From NCBI GenBank assembly GCA_963854835.1, contig OY978526.1, positions 29,749,073-29,813,072 of the forward strand: a stretch of 64,000 nucleotides of DNA. Direction: 5' to 3'. Below are positions 49,930-61,162 of this stretch, piece after piece; the first letter of the stretch is position 1, and every line of letters begins with the position of its first letter. The stretch comes from Megamerina dolium (taxonomy: Eukaryota > Arthropoda > Insecta > Diptera > Megamerinidae). The notes beneath the pieces were generated by a model that saw only the letters and a list, made by a program, of their open reading frames with translations, made no database searches and was not told the DNA's origin. Both the position numbers and the translations under genes were made by a program.

Positions 49930-50635
49930 CCAGAAATCATTGAGCTAATGTATGATATCGTTTGTGAAGATTCAAGTTTGACTAAGCGTGAAATTGCTGA
50001 TACCATAGGTATCTCAGAGGAACGATTTCGTCATATTTTATTCATATGAAGAATTACATATGAAAAATTTGTTTGGAAATTTAGTGCCGCATTAGCTAAC
50101 GTTTTTAACAGAATTTAAACAGATTTTGTGCGTTAGTTTATAACTCTGGATCAGACTTGGATCTACCACCATGATATTAAACCGAAACAAGAACGTTTAC
50201 AATGGATTGAAGCTGGTTGTCCAGCTCCAAAGAAGTTAAAGTTAAAACGATCGCAAAAGAGGTTATAGAATCAGTTTATTTTTTGTGGGTGGAAAAGAGA
50301 TTAAATAAAAATAAATAAATATGTGGCACTTATAAGCCCCAAAGGGCCGAGCTTCTCTTCCATTACTGTTGTGCGTGTTAAAATTTGGACATTATTCGAA
50401 GGGACCTACTTATTTTAGACGGTTCCGAACGGCAGAACTCTTGCTACATCACTTTTTCTGAGCTTTGCCAATTGCTCGCCGATTGATTATCTTGAGAAAG
50501 GTAAAATAATTAACTCTGAATAATATTGCAACCAAGTGGATCAGCTGAATGAAAAAATTCGTGAGAAAAGATTTGGTTTACAGAAGAAAAAACAAATTTG
50601 TTCATCAGTTATTATGGTCTGGTGGTGTTTTCGCA
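49930..50635 (+). mobile_element. Mariner relic interrupted by a SINE
   Basis: Frames read SSLTKREIADTIGISEERFR (helix-turn-helix region), ITLDQTWIYHHDIKPKQE (first catalytic block, Glu changed to Gln), QWIEAGCPAPKKLKLK, then SINE copy C. After the insert comes DYLEKGKIINSE and QVDQLNEKIREKRFGLQKKK. Several stops are present. This order shows that the mariner was already in place when the SINE arrived. Confidence 0.75.
50304..50482 (-). mobile_element. tRNA-derived SINE, copy C (3' part, nested in mariner)
   Basis: Reverse-orientation tail (gtgccacatatttatt), hairpin region, conserved ttctgccgttcggaaccg block and tgatgtagcaag block. Then a deletion joins directly to the gccaattg body part. 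The tRNA-like head is missing. Confidence 0.75.
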
Positions 50636-50639
50636 AGGT

Positions 50640-51085
50640 AACGAGTCTAACTGCCTCAACCGGGTGGGGTTAGCGCAATCCTTGTTTAATTCATCGCAAG
50701 TCAACTCACTGCCTGTCATGTAGTTTGTTCTGAGCGCTATGTGATGACACCTTTATTTGTTAATAAGGAGCAGCCATGTAGCTTGCTCTGCTTACTATGT
50801 GATGGAACCTTCATTATTAATGGGGGTCCTCCATGCGGCGACCACCAGGCAACGTCGTTTCAGCACCCGCTGGGCAGCGGCTGAAGTGAGTGACGAAAAC
50901 TTCCCTCAATTCGAGACTGTACGTTGGGTTTGAGACCTGCCTAGCATAAGTACGTAATATATTTGGCGTAAGCATAATCTACGCCATAATTTTGTCGATG
51001 TAAGCTAAGTACGAGTGCTGAATAAGACACGACGATTGCAGTTAATTCCAGTGAAAATATCAGCACCCACCAACTCTACTCAGTG
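50640..51085. repeat. GC-richer unidentified repeat with two ~58-bp internal units
   Basis: This block stands out from its AT-rich surroundings. Two diverged tandem units start catgtagtttgttctgagcg (about 50718) and catgtagcttgctctgctta (about 50776). They are followed by ccatgcggcgaccaccaggc and ctgggcagcggctgaagtga. It abuts the mariner relic and looks like the 5' region of a retrotransposon, but I recognise no protein motif. Confidence 0.4.
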
Positions 51086-52400
51086 AGGTAAACCGATATC
51101 AAAACACTGATTTCGCGGAATTGTTGAATTTTTTAAAAATTGTAATAAGACTAACAATCGAAAATAGCAGGCACTGCTCATTTTTTGTCAAAGTTTGCAT
51201 TTCCTTTTGGTTTCTTTGCTGTTATTTGATCACAAACCGTAAAAATATATTTTCATTGTAAGTACATACATATTTATTTTAATGGTTATACATTTTTTTT
51301 TGCAAAGCTAAGTAATTTTTTCCTGTTTCATTTCTTAATTAGGAGGGACTACACAGCACAGTATATCGTATGTGTATGACATCATGATCATTTTTCATAT
51401 AACATATTCGTATGAATAATGATTAAATCGATTTTCATGAACATGATGTTGCTGCTTCTCTGGTATATAATATGTTGGCTGGGTGTTTTGTGCAAGTGTT
51501 GCATGCTTCATTTAATAACAAAATATCAAAATAGCAATTGCAAAATAAATACATACATACATAGTACATATATTTACACACTTTAATAATACCCATTTAC
51601 ACTCAATTCTGTTTGCGTACTAATCTTGGCCTAAATCGTAATTCAAAAGTATATATTATGTTTGTACATATGTATACCTCTAATGTATGACCAGTGTTTA
51701 GACTTTCAACAAAAATACACCCTAAAATAAATATATTTATATGTGTTGTGGGGTGTGAGCGACATAGAGAGCGAAAGATAGAGAGGTATAGTCAAACTAT
51801 TGGGGCTACAGTTGGTTTCAATCTAATGTAGCTCGTATGTGTGTATTACGCAACCAGTTAGTGAAAAAACTTTATGCAATATGTCTATGCAAGTTCCTAT
51901 GTACATACTTACTACTACTATTCAGTAGTGCATATACACATGCATGCATGCATATGTGTTTACACATGTAAATGCGTCAACAACATTTTTCGCGATTTTT
52001 TGGTTTATTTTTATTGTTTTTTTCTTCTCTTTTTTATTGCAATAATTAACAAAAATATGCGAAAATATAGGAGAAGTACACGTATACATGGTGTGATAAA
52101 TGTAGTTAAATATAAAAAAAATTATTATAACAAAAAACGTAACAGAAAAGCAACATTTTGCAACACTGCAATGTTTGATGACTGAATTTTCACGCTACTG
52201 ACCGAATGTAATTATAATATAATTATAATTTATTTATATAATCATTATTCGTGTAATCAATGAAATAGAATTATGTTCCCTATTGGATTTTATATGATTT
52301 TGATTAATAAATATATGAAATTATTGGAATAATCATGATTTTGATTAATAAAAATTGAAAATTATTTGTTTAATTAAAATTTCGATTAATCAGAATACAA
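51086..52400. other. Intronic AT-rich stretch
   Basis: No gene recognised. A Lys/Asn-rich 103-codon frame at 51874-52185 is compositional. ATAC and CATG microsatellites occur near 51550 and 51945. Confidence 0.45.
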
Positions 52401-52403
52401 TTA

Positions 52404-52666
52404 TTCGGATGGACAAACTATTCACTAATATAGACCAAATAAAAGTGACATTTTTTATTAATCAAAATTCTGATTAATTGATTAATTAACATTTTGATTG
52501 ATTCAAATTTTGATTAATAAAACAAAAATTCACATTCGGACGGACAAACTATTCATTAATAGACAGCAAATAAAAGTGACATTTTTAATTAATCAAAATT
52601 CTGATTAATTAATTAATTAAAATTTTGATTATTAACAATTTTGATGAATAAAACACAAGTTCACAT
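52404..52666. repeat. Tandem duplication, ~131-bp unit, two copies
   Basis: The unit beginning ttcggatggacaaactattc at 52404 is repeated from 52535 (ttcggacggacaaactattc) with modest divergence. Inside are several inverted attaatcaaaatt / aattttgattaat strings. The array ends about 60 bp before the mariner at 52729. Confidence 0.8.
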
Positions 52667-52728
52667 TTAGTTTTTTGTTCGGTTTTGAAACCTTTTGAAA
52701 AGCTATCCATCTCTTTGTATTGAAAATG

Positions 52729-53615
52729 TCAGGTCAGTCCATAAGTTCGTGCGTTTTGCTTTTAAAATAAATAAAAAATAAGTTTTCAGTATTTATTAAT
52801 TAATCATATATTTTCCTGCATTATTTATAATATCTTCCCAACGTTTAGGCAAATTTTTAATTCTCAATTGCTCAAAAAATTGTTTGTCCTGGGAGTCAAA
52901 ATACGCGTTGATATCTCTTTTTATAGTTTTTTTTGAGGTGTAGTTCTTATTACTTAAATGGGACTGAAGTTCGCGGAAAAAGTGATAATCGCAAGGTGCA
53001 ATAATCGGAGAGTATGGTGAATGCGGAATTAGCTGCCATCCGAGCTCGTTCAGTTTGCCTAAGGTCTGTCTTGCGGTATGCGATCTTGCGTTGTCGTGGT
53101 GAAACAAAACTTTGCGTCTATTGACTAAAGACGGTCGATTTGTTTTTCAAGAGCTTCATTCAGTTTAGATAGTTGATGGCAATAATAATCAGCTGTGCTC
53201 GTCTGGATTGGGTCCAGCAGAACAAAATAAACGATACCGGCCATATCCCACCAACAGGAGGCCATCTCTGGAGGTTGGTTCTGGTGTTTCATCTTTATCT
53301 AACCACTGGCATTTGTGGACATGATTATTGTAAAGGACCCATTTTTCGTCACCAGTAACAATACGGTTCAAAAAACTCATTTTCAAGCCACTGCAGCAGC
53401 TGAGAAGCCACATTCACTCTCTGCTGAAGGTACGCGACGGAAAGTTTATGCGGAACCCATTTTCCCCAGCTTTGGAACCTCGCTCAATTGAATCAGGTGC
53501 CTGTAACTATTCCTTGTGATGAATTTAACCTTCCAGACATCATATCGACTGTCAAACTTGAAAAAACTTGTCAAACTATTGAAAAAATAACGCACGAACT
53601 TATGGACTGACCTGA
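52729..53615 (-). mobile_element. Internally deleted mariner with 27-bp TIRs
   Basis: Both ends carry TCAGGTCAGTCCATAAGTTC followed by GTGCGTT (52729-52755 and inverted at 53589-53615). A TA follows the right end (53616-53617); the left flank is TG, so the TA duplication has mutated on one side. Length is 887 bp against ~1.3 kb for intact relatives. Minus-strand frames 53413-53189 (VTGDEKWVLYNN) and 53107-52796 cover the catalytic core, while the N-terminal DNA-binding part is missing. Confidence 0.92.
52796..53107 (-). pseudogene. C-terminal mariner transposase fragment with DD34D spacing kept
   Basis: Reads MFHHDNARSHTARQTLGKLN, then PHSPYSPIIAPCDYHFF and ends LPKRWEDIINNAGKYMIN. From the Asp of HHDN to the Asp of APCD there are exactly 34 residues, the mariner spacing. 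The first Asp lies in a separate upstream frame. The fragment is catalytically well preserved in motif but disconnected, so inactive. Confidence 0.8.
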
Positions 53616-53617
53616 TA

Positions 53618-54870
53618 TATTAGGAGTTAAACAATTAATCGCACATCCCTTGGTAAAAATAAAGCAAAGCTACTTAGTTATTTTTCTGCCACTCGAATAT
53701 GCTCTTACAGTTGTAGAATGACATGCTTGTTTATGTCTATATGCCATTAATCTTTTGTTTTTGTATCTTTGTTTCATTTCTTTTATTCTACTTAATTATT
53801 TATAGTATTATAATTTTAATTTTATTTTGATTTAATGAGCTAATAATAGCTTTTGTACTATACATAAAATTTCATTACATTTTGCAAAAAAAAAAAATGT
53901 AGATATGAAACCATATTAACAATAGCAACTACACTATTTAATGTCAACATTATCATTGTTTATTATTCTGTTGTTCATTTACATTTTATTGTATTTTGCA
54001 ATTTATCATCGAAGATACCGAGTAGGTAAAATTTGACTCGAGAAGGCTTTTATATGATATTTTTTATAAACTCGGAAGGTATTTAGGCAATATCCCCCTA
54101 TTAATTGAATTATGATATATCGATTTTGCATTTGTTCTTCTGGAATAGAAAAGAAAGAGAAAAATTATGAATTAATAGGTTGAATTAAAGATTTTATAGA
54201 AAATTTTAGTATTATTATTGCATTGCACAGCTTGAAATTAAAAGTTTCAAGTATGAAAACATGGAAATATACATTTTTAGAGGATTATGAAAATAATTTC
54301 ACAATTTTCCGCTGCAAGTCCTTTTGAAAGTATACTCTTCGCTCTTTCAGTAGCTCCCTAACCACAACCCACTACAAAGGTTTTTGTATAAAATTCGATT
54401 ATAAAGATTTTAATTGTATATACGAGTACTTCATTGCAAAACAATTTGCGCCGGATCGTGATTTCCACTATACTGTATATACTGTATGTCAACATGAAAC
54501 CGATTGCTCTGTATATGAATGTATAATATACATATGAACATGTATGCGTTGTACCTAATTAAGTTCTAATTTGTTTATTGTATTATTTATTTACTTTATC
54601 TGCTTAAAACACAACTAACGCCAGCATGGCCTTTAAAATGTAACTACATGTGTTTATATAATTTTATGCATATATACGTTAGGGCGGATCAAATTATTAA
54701 AGTGAAAAATATGCGATAATTCATATAGTCAAATCTAGGAACGATTTTTAGTACATTTGCCTAAGAAATTATTGGTATAAAATCAATATCAGGGTGTCTT
54801 AAAGACGTTTCTCAATATCGAGTAACTTTAACATTATGATAGTTAATTTGACAATGCTTATCGTTTTTTT
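53618..54870. other. Intronic AT-rich stretch
   Basis: No gene, TIR or tandem repeat recognised. Confidence 0.45.
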
Positions 54871-55440
54871 ATTAAATATTGTTTGACGTTTGATCATTTT
54901 GAAAAGACTAAGCCACATATAGACCAACGTCACTTTGAGACATCGGTCCTTCCGCTGAACTCTCACAACACCTTGCTCGCTAAGCAGTTCGTGCTCGCAA
55001 CGTGCCATGTAAATGGGCACTCAAATAAGGACTTAATGATGCCAGAATCACTGTCACGTAGAATACACAGTAATGAGCAATCTTTCATTGAAAACCTAAC
55101 AGATATTTAGGCGGGAGATCAGGTAAACTTTAGGCATGCGTTAACAGCAGTTCAATACAGATTATTCTATGATGCCATTAGCGCACAACGAAGCATAGTG
55201 TTTGGAGGTTGTCCGCCGATTGTTTCAGTGAGAGTACAACTTCAACGAGCTACCGCTTGCTTGTGCGATTTAGATCCTATTGGCACACTAGTATGCTCGT
55301 ATTGACAGTGAGCTTCTAGACACTGCACAGGTAAACAGCTATTCGTCTGCAGCGACAGCCTTAACGACCTGAATGATGAGGCTCCGTGGATGGCTCCAGT
55401 TGAGGTCGACGTGTTTCTTAATCTGCCGTGGAAAATCGTG
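54871..55440 (+). pseudogene. Unidentified decayed coding-like sequence
   Basis: The + frame from 54883 reads HFEKTKPHIDQRHFETSVLP, then LAKQFVLATCHVNGHSNKDL and PESLSRRIHSNEQSFIENLT, with one stop. It then continues with AGDQVNFRHALTAVQYRLFY, DAISAQRSIVFGGCPPIVSV and QLQRATACLCDLDPIGTLVC. The composition is protein-like and GC-richer than the flanks. I do not recognise the family. It may be an old transposon ORF or a processed host fragment. Confidence 0.35.
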
Positions 55441-55478
55441 GGAATTCAATTTCAAAAATTAGTAAGAAATGTTTACGT

Positions 55479-55763
55479 GGGTGCCGTAGCTCAGTGGTTA
55501 GTGCGTTGGCCTTCTGATCTGTAGGTCGTGGGTTCAATCGAATAGATTTTTCTTTCGAAAGGTACACACCTACCGGCAAGAATTGGCAATTTTTCCGGCA
55601 GTAACAATTTACCAAAAATGCATTCCTAAAAGAGCTCTGTGACAAAAACTAAGTTAAAGTGATGTCACAAGGGTTCTGCCGTTCGGAACCGGCTAATATA
55701 AGTAGGTCCCTTCTAATGCTGTCCAAATTTAACACGCACAACAGCATTGAAAGAAAAGCTCGG
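55479..55763 (+). mobile_element. tRNA-derived SINE, copy D (best preserved head)
   Basis: Starts gggtgccgtagctcagtggt, with A box tagctcagtgg and B box gggttcaatc about 35 bases apart. The conserved body follows (tgatgtcacaagggttctgc, cgttcggaaccggcta, aagtaggtcccttctaat, cacgcacaacag) and the copy breaks off at aagctcgg, just before the tail hairpin. The anticodon-arm equivalent reads cttctga, so the ancestor may be tRNA-Arg(TCT). This is tentative because the stems no longer pair. Confidence 0.85.
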
Positions 55764-55769
55764 TGGTAT

Positions 55770-56430
55770 CACAATGGACCTTTCTGGCCTAAGTGTGTCC
55801 TTTCAGAGAGAGGGCAGCCACATAACCTAAGAGATATTCACAGGTGCTTCGCCTAGTTTACGGTATAAATCATCGGCCAACTGAGACGACTATTTTCAAC
55901 ACAATTGAAAACTGTATAATTCGTTGCACTTCCAACCACCAATGAGATTGGGTGCAGATCACATTAAAGAAAATATAATCGCCATTGAGGCTCTTGTTGA
56001 GGATGATCGTGTAGCAGGAATTGGCTGGTGGCTCCCATCTACTTTGTGCAAGAATCTTGGCTTACATGATTACAAGATTTAATTGGTGCAAAAATTGATC
56101 CTAATGGTTCCTCGATTTAGGTTCAGTAATTGGGCACTTGAACAGTTGGTAGTTGATTTATTGCTTTAGCATCTAATTGTATTCAGTAATGTGGCTCACT
56201 TCTGGCTGAGTGGCTTTGGGAATAAGCAAAATTGTTGCAGTTGGACCAAAATTAATTCACAGAAGACTCAGCAACTAACGATGCACCCTAAAAAATGTAC
56301 TGTTTTGTGCGGTTAGAAGGCCGCAGGCCCAATCGAGTCTAGATTTTCTTCCAAAAGCGAAGAAAATCTAGATGTTACCATCAATGGTGGACGTTGTCGA
56401 ACTATTCTAAGCATTTTTCGTTTGCAAAAG
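55770..56430 (+). pseudogene. Tc1/mariner-superfamily transposase relic
   Basis: Across several frames, homologous blocks occur in the proper order: INHRPTETTIFNTIEN-type sequence, EALVEDDRVAGI, KNLGLHDYKI, NWALEQLVVD, VAHFWLSGFGNKQNCCSW and DVTINGGRCRTIL. These fit the N-terminal and first catalytic parts of the same transposase type as the relic at 35960-36365. Numerous stops make it long dead. Confidence 0.65.
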
Positions 56431-58735
56431 AGTATTCATCGATTTGTTGAATGAACTCTGGACGCCTTTCGACTATACTAAAAAGCCAATGCAGTGTTGT
56501 AAAGCAATATCGAGTGAATTATTTGGAATATTCTCATATGTGTTATTTATTGTCGAACTGTGAATTATGACATGCTACAATAAAGCACGTAGGTATATAT
56601 TTCTTTATTATTTTTTTCCTTGTTTTAAAAATCAAATAGTATTTTCCACGAGTGCAAATCATTGTCGTACTGTGTAATTAATACAATGCATTATTATGTA
56701 GTTGAAGGCAATTTTTTGTTAAATTTAAAATATTGAAATGCTCATAATATGTATAGCCTTATGCTAGACTGGAGTTATATAATGTTTCCATGTGTAATAT
56801 ATTTTCATCAGGGCAGGTTCAGTTGTATTAATGTGATGAAATCATCGATCGACTTTCCAGAGACGATCGATCAAAATCACTTTTAAACTTATGACTTATC
56901 ATTCGTATTTTGTATTTCGTCACACCCCTTATCGGTGCTAGTTCAAAAACTACTACTTATTTTGTAGTGCCACACAAAAAAAGGCGCATCTTTTCAATGA
57001 CGGTATTCCTATTAAGCACTGTATGTCAATATTCATTGACAATAATTTCCTTGTGTAAACAGCAAAGTAATTAAAACAGAAAATAATTGAACTATAGTCG
57101 TCATGAATATAATTACGTTGTTGTTGTTGCAACATTTATGCTGACATAGGGCCATTTTGTGGACATAACATATGATGCATGCCAGTACTTGGTGATGATG
57201 ACAAGATTTCATTTATCCGCTTAAGTCAGCTATTCAATCACCCGATAAATGATGTTGTAATAATATCTATAGGTACCTAGTTAATGGCAACAAGTATTCA
57301 TATACGAGTACTTATTCATTCATTCATACAGTCATTCATATGAACATATAAGCACAAATAATAATGGCTTACAGGAAAATGAGAAAAAAAAAACATTGTT
57401 AAATATCAAGAAACATTTGCATTTTAATATTAGTAACTGCTATTGTGTTGTTGACGTTGTTTTTGCTATTGTAGTTGTTAGTGGCGGTGATGTCATATTT
57501 TGTAACGAGTGCATCCGATAATGCCATACATTGTTAAATCGTACGCATCTGTAGGCATATGTCTGTACTATTCTCAAGCTGCCTTTTTCAACTGTATTTT
57601 ATTTTTATGAAGATTATGATAATAATGATGATAATGATGATGGTGATGTTGGTTGTGGTTATGATGGTATTATTTATGCATATGATGCATATATGATAGT
57701 TTTCTAGTTATGCTTATACGGGCATATACTTATTTGTACGTATATTCACATCTGTAGGTGTACATATGGATGAGTACAAGTATAAATATACATAGTGTAT
57801 TTGTGGAGCAATATCTTTGGGTTTTACAATGTTTGCCACCAATGGAGCTCTTCCTCATTCGTTCAGGTACATATAGGTCCATATATTGTAGTTATGCATA
57901 TATACGATGCATATATATATGCTATATGTATACATGGTAAGCAATGAACTCGTGTCAACCGGTTTGCTGTTTATTGTTGTTGTTGTTATTATTACCTACT
58001 ATTCTCTTTCTTGATTGCATTTGATGATTTGTTTTTCAAGTATAACTTTATTGATGATATTGCTGCATTTGTCTATGTAGATGCTTATACTTAGATGCAT
58101 GAAATTAAATTTTATATTGCCTCCTCATCAGATAAGTATATCATTAGATTGGTTCCAAAAATTACACTTGCTCTAATTTCGAGTTTCGAGTTTTGTTAAA
58201 AGGTTAAAAAGGTAAATCTACATAAATAGACAAATTTCATATAATTTGCAGCATGTTTAATGGAGTCGAACTAATTTTTCTAAACCGGACATTGCTCTTG
58301 TGTGATAAATTAGATTTAGATAGATTTGTTATTAAATTGGGTCACTGTTGTAATTCGTTTTTATGCGAAGATAATAGAGGGTGTTTTCTTTAACAGAGGT
58401 TGCGAATTTTAAACATAAAAAAAGGAAGCAAAATTATTGTATTACAATAATACTTCCGTAGAGTATCATTTTTGTTACTATGTATGTCAACTTCTCTTGC
58501 TTCTGTCGCAAAGCCATATGCCGGAATCATTGCCAAAATGAAAGATAGTAATAAATAATCGAATTTTTAATTTAAGTTTAAATACTTGCTTCTTTATTTT
58601 TGTTTCAATAGAGAATTAGAAGCTCATTGGAAACAGGGAAGTATTTTTTAATCAAAATTCCTATTTATTCGCTTAATAAAAATGTTGATTAATCAAATAA
58701 TTAAATATTCAAGGAGTCGGCAATAGGTATGATTG
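56431..58735. other. Intronic AT-rich stretch
   Basis: No gene recognised. Contains a GATGAT/ATAATG run near 57610-57655 and TACATA/ATGCAT repeats near 57680-57940. Confidence 0.45.
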
Positions 58736-58737
58736 GC

Positions 58738-59125
58738 CACCATTAATTTTTCCTCGTCAACATTTCTTTCCAACTTGTTTACCTTATATCTCCGCCCCTT
58801 AAGAGGGCTTCCATACAAAATGAAAGAAAAACATCGGAAAATCTACAATAATTGCCCGGCAATCATTCCTGGAGTGGTAAAATATGTGACCAATCTTTAT
58901 TCAACAGTTTATGCAAACATACTTCCCTCTATTTCCACCCGTTAGAAGGTCAGCTGTACAAAATTTCCGAAAAATCATCTAAAAATCGATAGCTCTCTAG
59001 TAATCGCCCTTCGAGTAGTGAAATGTATGACCTAGATTCATAAATTTTTTTATCCTCGACCATTTTTCTAAACGTACTCAGCCCATATCTCTCCCTCATA
59101 GGGGAGCTTCGGTCAAAATGGATGC
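58738..59125. repeat. Second diverged tandem array, ~150-bp period
   Basis: Units share landmarks: an accttatatctccgcccctt / cccatatctctccctca block, cttccatacaaaatg / tcagctgtacaaaat / cggtcaaaatgg, then cggaaaatc, and a gtagtgaaatgtatgacc / gtggtaaaatatgtgacc block. Two full units and a partial third are visible. The phrase cttccatacaaa recalls the array at 17590. Confidence 0.6.
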
Positions 59126-59448
59126 TTTTATAGTAGCTGGTCTATATCAGCAATTTGTTTGTGCTGCCTTGGGAAGAAATGCTTGAAATTAACGGAATTT
59201 ATATTTCTTACCGAGCCAAGCTGTAGTCCATTGACTGTAATATTGGATTAAGCAGCATTTCTGAAGAAGTAAGGACCGATGAGATCACCACCAGCATGCA
59301 AAGCACTTGAAAAAGTCTCCATTTTTTAGATGCAATAGTGTTTCCAATACTTGTTTTGGATTTGACTAACTTCAAGATCCACAATTTTGCTTGTTCAGTT
59401 ATTCATTCAGTCCAAAATAAGCCAAAATAATGACGACTATACAATTAA
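59126..59448. other. Intronic spacer, nothing recognised
   Basis: No coding or repeat structure that I can support. Confidence 0.4.
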
Positions 59449-59795
59449 CCCAGTGGTTAGTGTGTTGGCCTTCTGATCTGTAAGTCGTGGATCAATCCCC
59501 GGCTGATGCATAAAAAATTTAATATCGAAAATATTTTTGTTTCGAACGGTACCCACCTGTCGGCAAGCAATTGGCAATTCTTCCGACAGTAACAACTTGC
59601 CATGAAAAAGCTTCTAAAAGAACTCTGTGACAAAGCTCAGAAACAGTGATGTCACAAGGGTTCTGCCGTTCGGACCGGCTAAAATAAGTAGGTCGTTTCT
59701 AATACTGTCCAAAAAATTTAACACGCACACAGTAATGGAAGAGATGCTCGGCCAATGAGCCCTTCGGGGCTTTAAGTACCACATATTTACTTATG
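59449..59795 (+). mobile_element. tRNA-derived SINE, copy E (complete 3' end)
   Basis: Starts within the head (cccagtggttagtgtgttgg), the first bases of the A box being lost. It has the full body and ends with agcccttcggggct, a perfect 5-bp stem around a ttcg loop, then aagtaccacatatttactta. The string caattaaccc before and caattaatcc after is a plausible 10-bp target duplication. Confidence 0.82.
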
Positions 59796-61160
59796 CAATT
59801 AATCCAATTTGCAAAGCAAGTTTGAATACTTTAAACGTTTTGTGGAGGTGTGAGTGTTTCCACACTTACATGGCAGGCTATTATGAATGAAAATGGTTAC
59901 CTAACTTTGACAGCTGACATCTGCTTTGATAGGTTCTCTCAATTGAAAGAAGTTCTATTGCTTTAAAAAACACTCTATTTAGGAAAAAGCTTTATTTTCA
60001 AACCATTTCTAAGAATCTTTAGTTAGTGCTACAAATAAAAAAAAAACTTTGTTCTTGGAAACTCTTCATGATTCGTTCTATTCATAAATGCATTTTTGGT
60101 GGTCAATAATGAGATGGTTAATTAGAATTTTAAATTTTAGAATATTGGAACTATAAAAATGCAATTACTTATCCTCTAAGTTTGTCAGAGCCAGTCTAAT
60201 GCATATACATCAATTTTCATCAACATCATCATCATTATTGTCGGTGTGATTTCTATAATTTTTTTTTCTTCTTCTAAGATGCGGTTTCTAGGTTATTTGT
60301 ATGTATGCTTTTTCTTATTTTTTTTTTTTTTTTTGTATTACCATTGTTGTAATGGTAAATTATGTGTTGCAAACTTCATTTATTTATGCTTTGATTACTT
60401 GTTTATTATTATTATTATTTTTTTGTTTGGTTTTCCTTCCTTTAAATCACTTTCATCTTCTCCCTTCTATTTGTTACCTATTTTTATTTATTTTTTTTTT
60501 TTTGAATCTATTGCATTGCATCGTAATGTGTATCATGGTCAACATCAGCGAGTATGAACCAAGATTTTGTAATTTCTTGTTCATTGGGAAAATTGGATGT
60601 AGTCTTTAGTCTTTGGACAAGACAATAATAATATGGTAGATACTGAAATAAAAATAAAAGTGAAAACCTCTTTATTTTGATTTTTTTTTCTTTTTTTGGA
60701 TTTAACGAATTTCGCTGATTGTTGCTTCTGCTTCTGCTACTGTTGTTGTATGACGATCGCTTTAATTGCTTATTACGTTTAATGATTAATTGTAATTTAT
60801 TGTTGTTGTTGTAGTTGTTATTGTTGCTATTATTGCTTTGATTTATGTATTTATGGATTAATAAGTGTGTAAGTTGTTTTCCTATTTTAGGTTTACCGTA
60901 GTGTGTTTTTTTTTCTCTTGTTTAGTTAATATATGACCGTGTTATGAAAGCATTTTATTAATGGTAAAAACCATTTAGTTGTATATGTATGTTACATTTA
61001 CACATTTGAGATTGTTCTATGGCAAAATATTGTAATATGATAAGTGGAAATAAGGAAATTGAAGGAAATATCGTAATTTGGGGTAATTTGGTGCAATTAG
61101 GGCTATATTATTAGTACGACAATCTTTTAAAACAAATCATTGAGTAATTATTTTTATGCA
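59796..61160. other. Intronic T-rich stretch
   Basis: No gene. The Phe/Leu-rich frames at 60246-60609 are translations of poly-T and ATT runs. Confidence 0.45.
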
Positions 61161-61162
61161 TA

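Noticed and set aside
55479..55550. tRNA-like sequence with A and B boxes that could be called a tRNA gene
   Set aside because: The acceptor and anticodon stems do not pair, and the same head is followed by a conserved ~280-bp body in other copies. It is a SINE head, not a tRNA gene.
60246..60609. Phe/Leu-rich frames resembling membrane proteins
   Set aside because: They derive from poly-T and ATT runs. The hydrophobicity is a by-product of T-rich codons.
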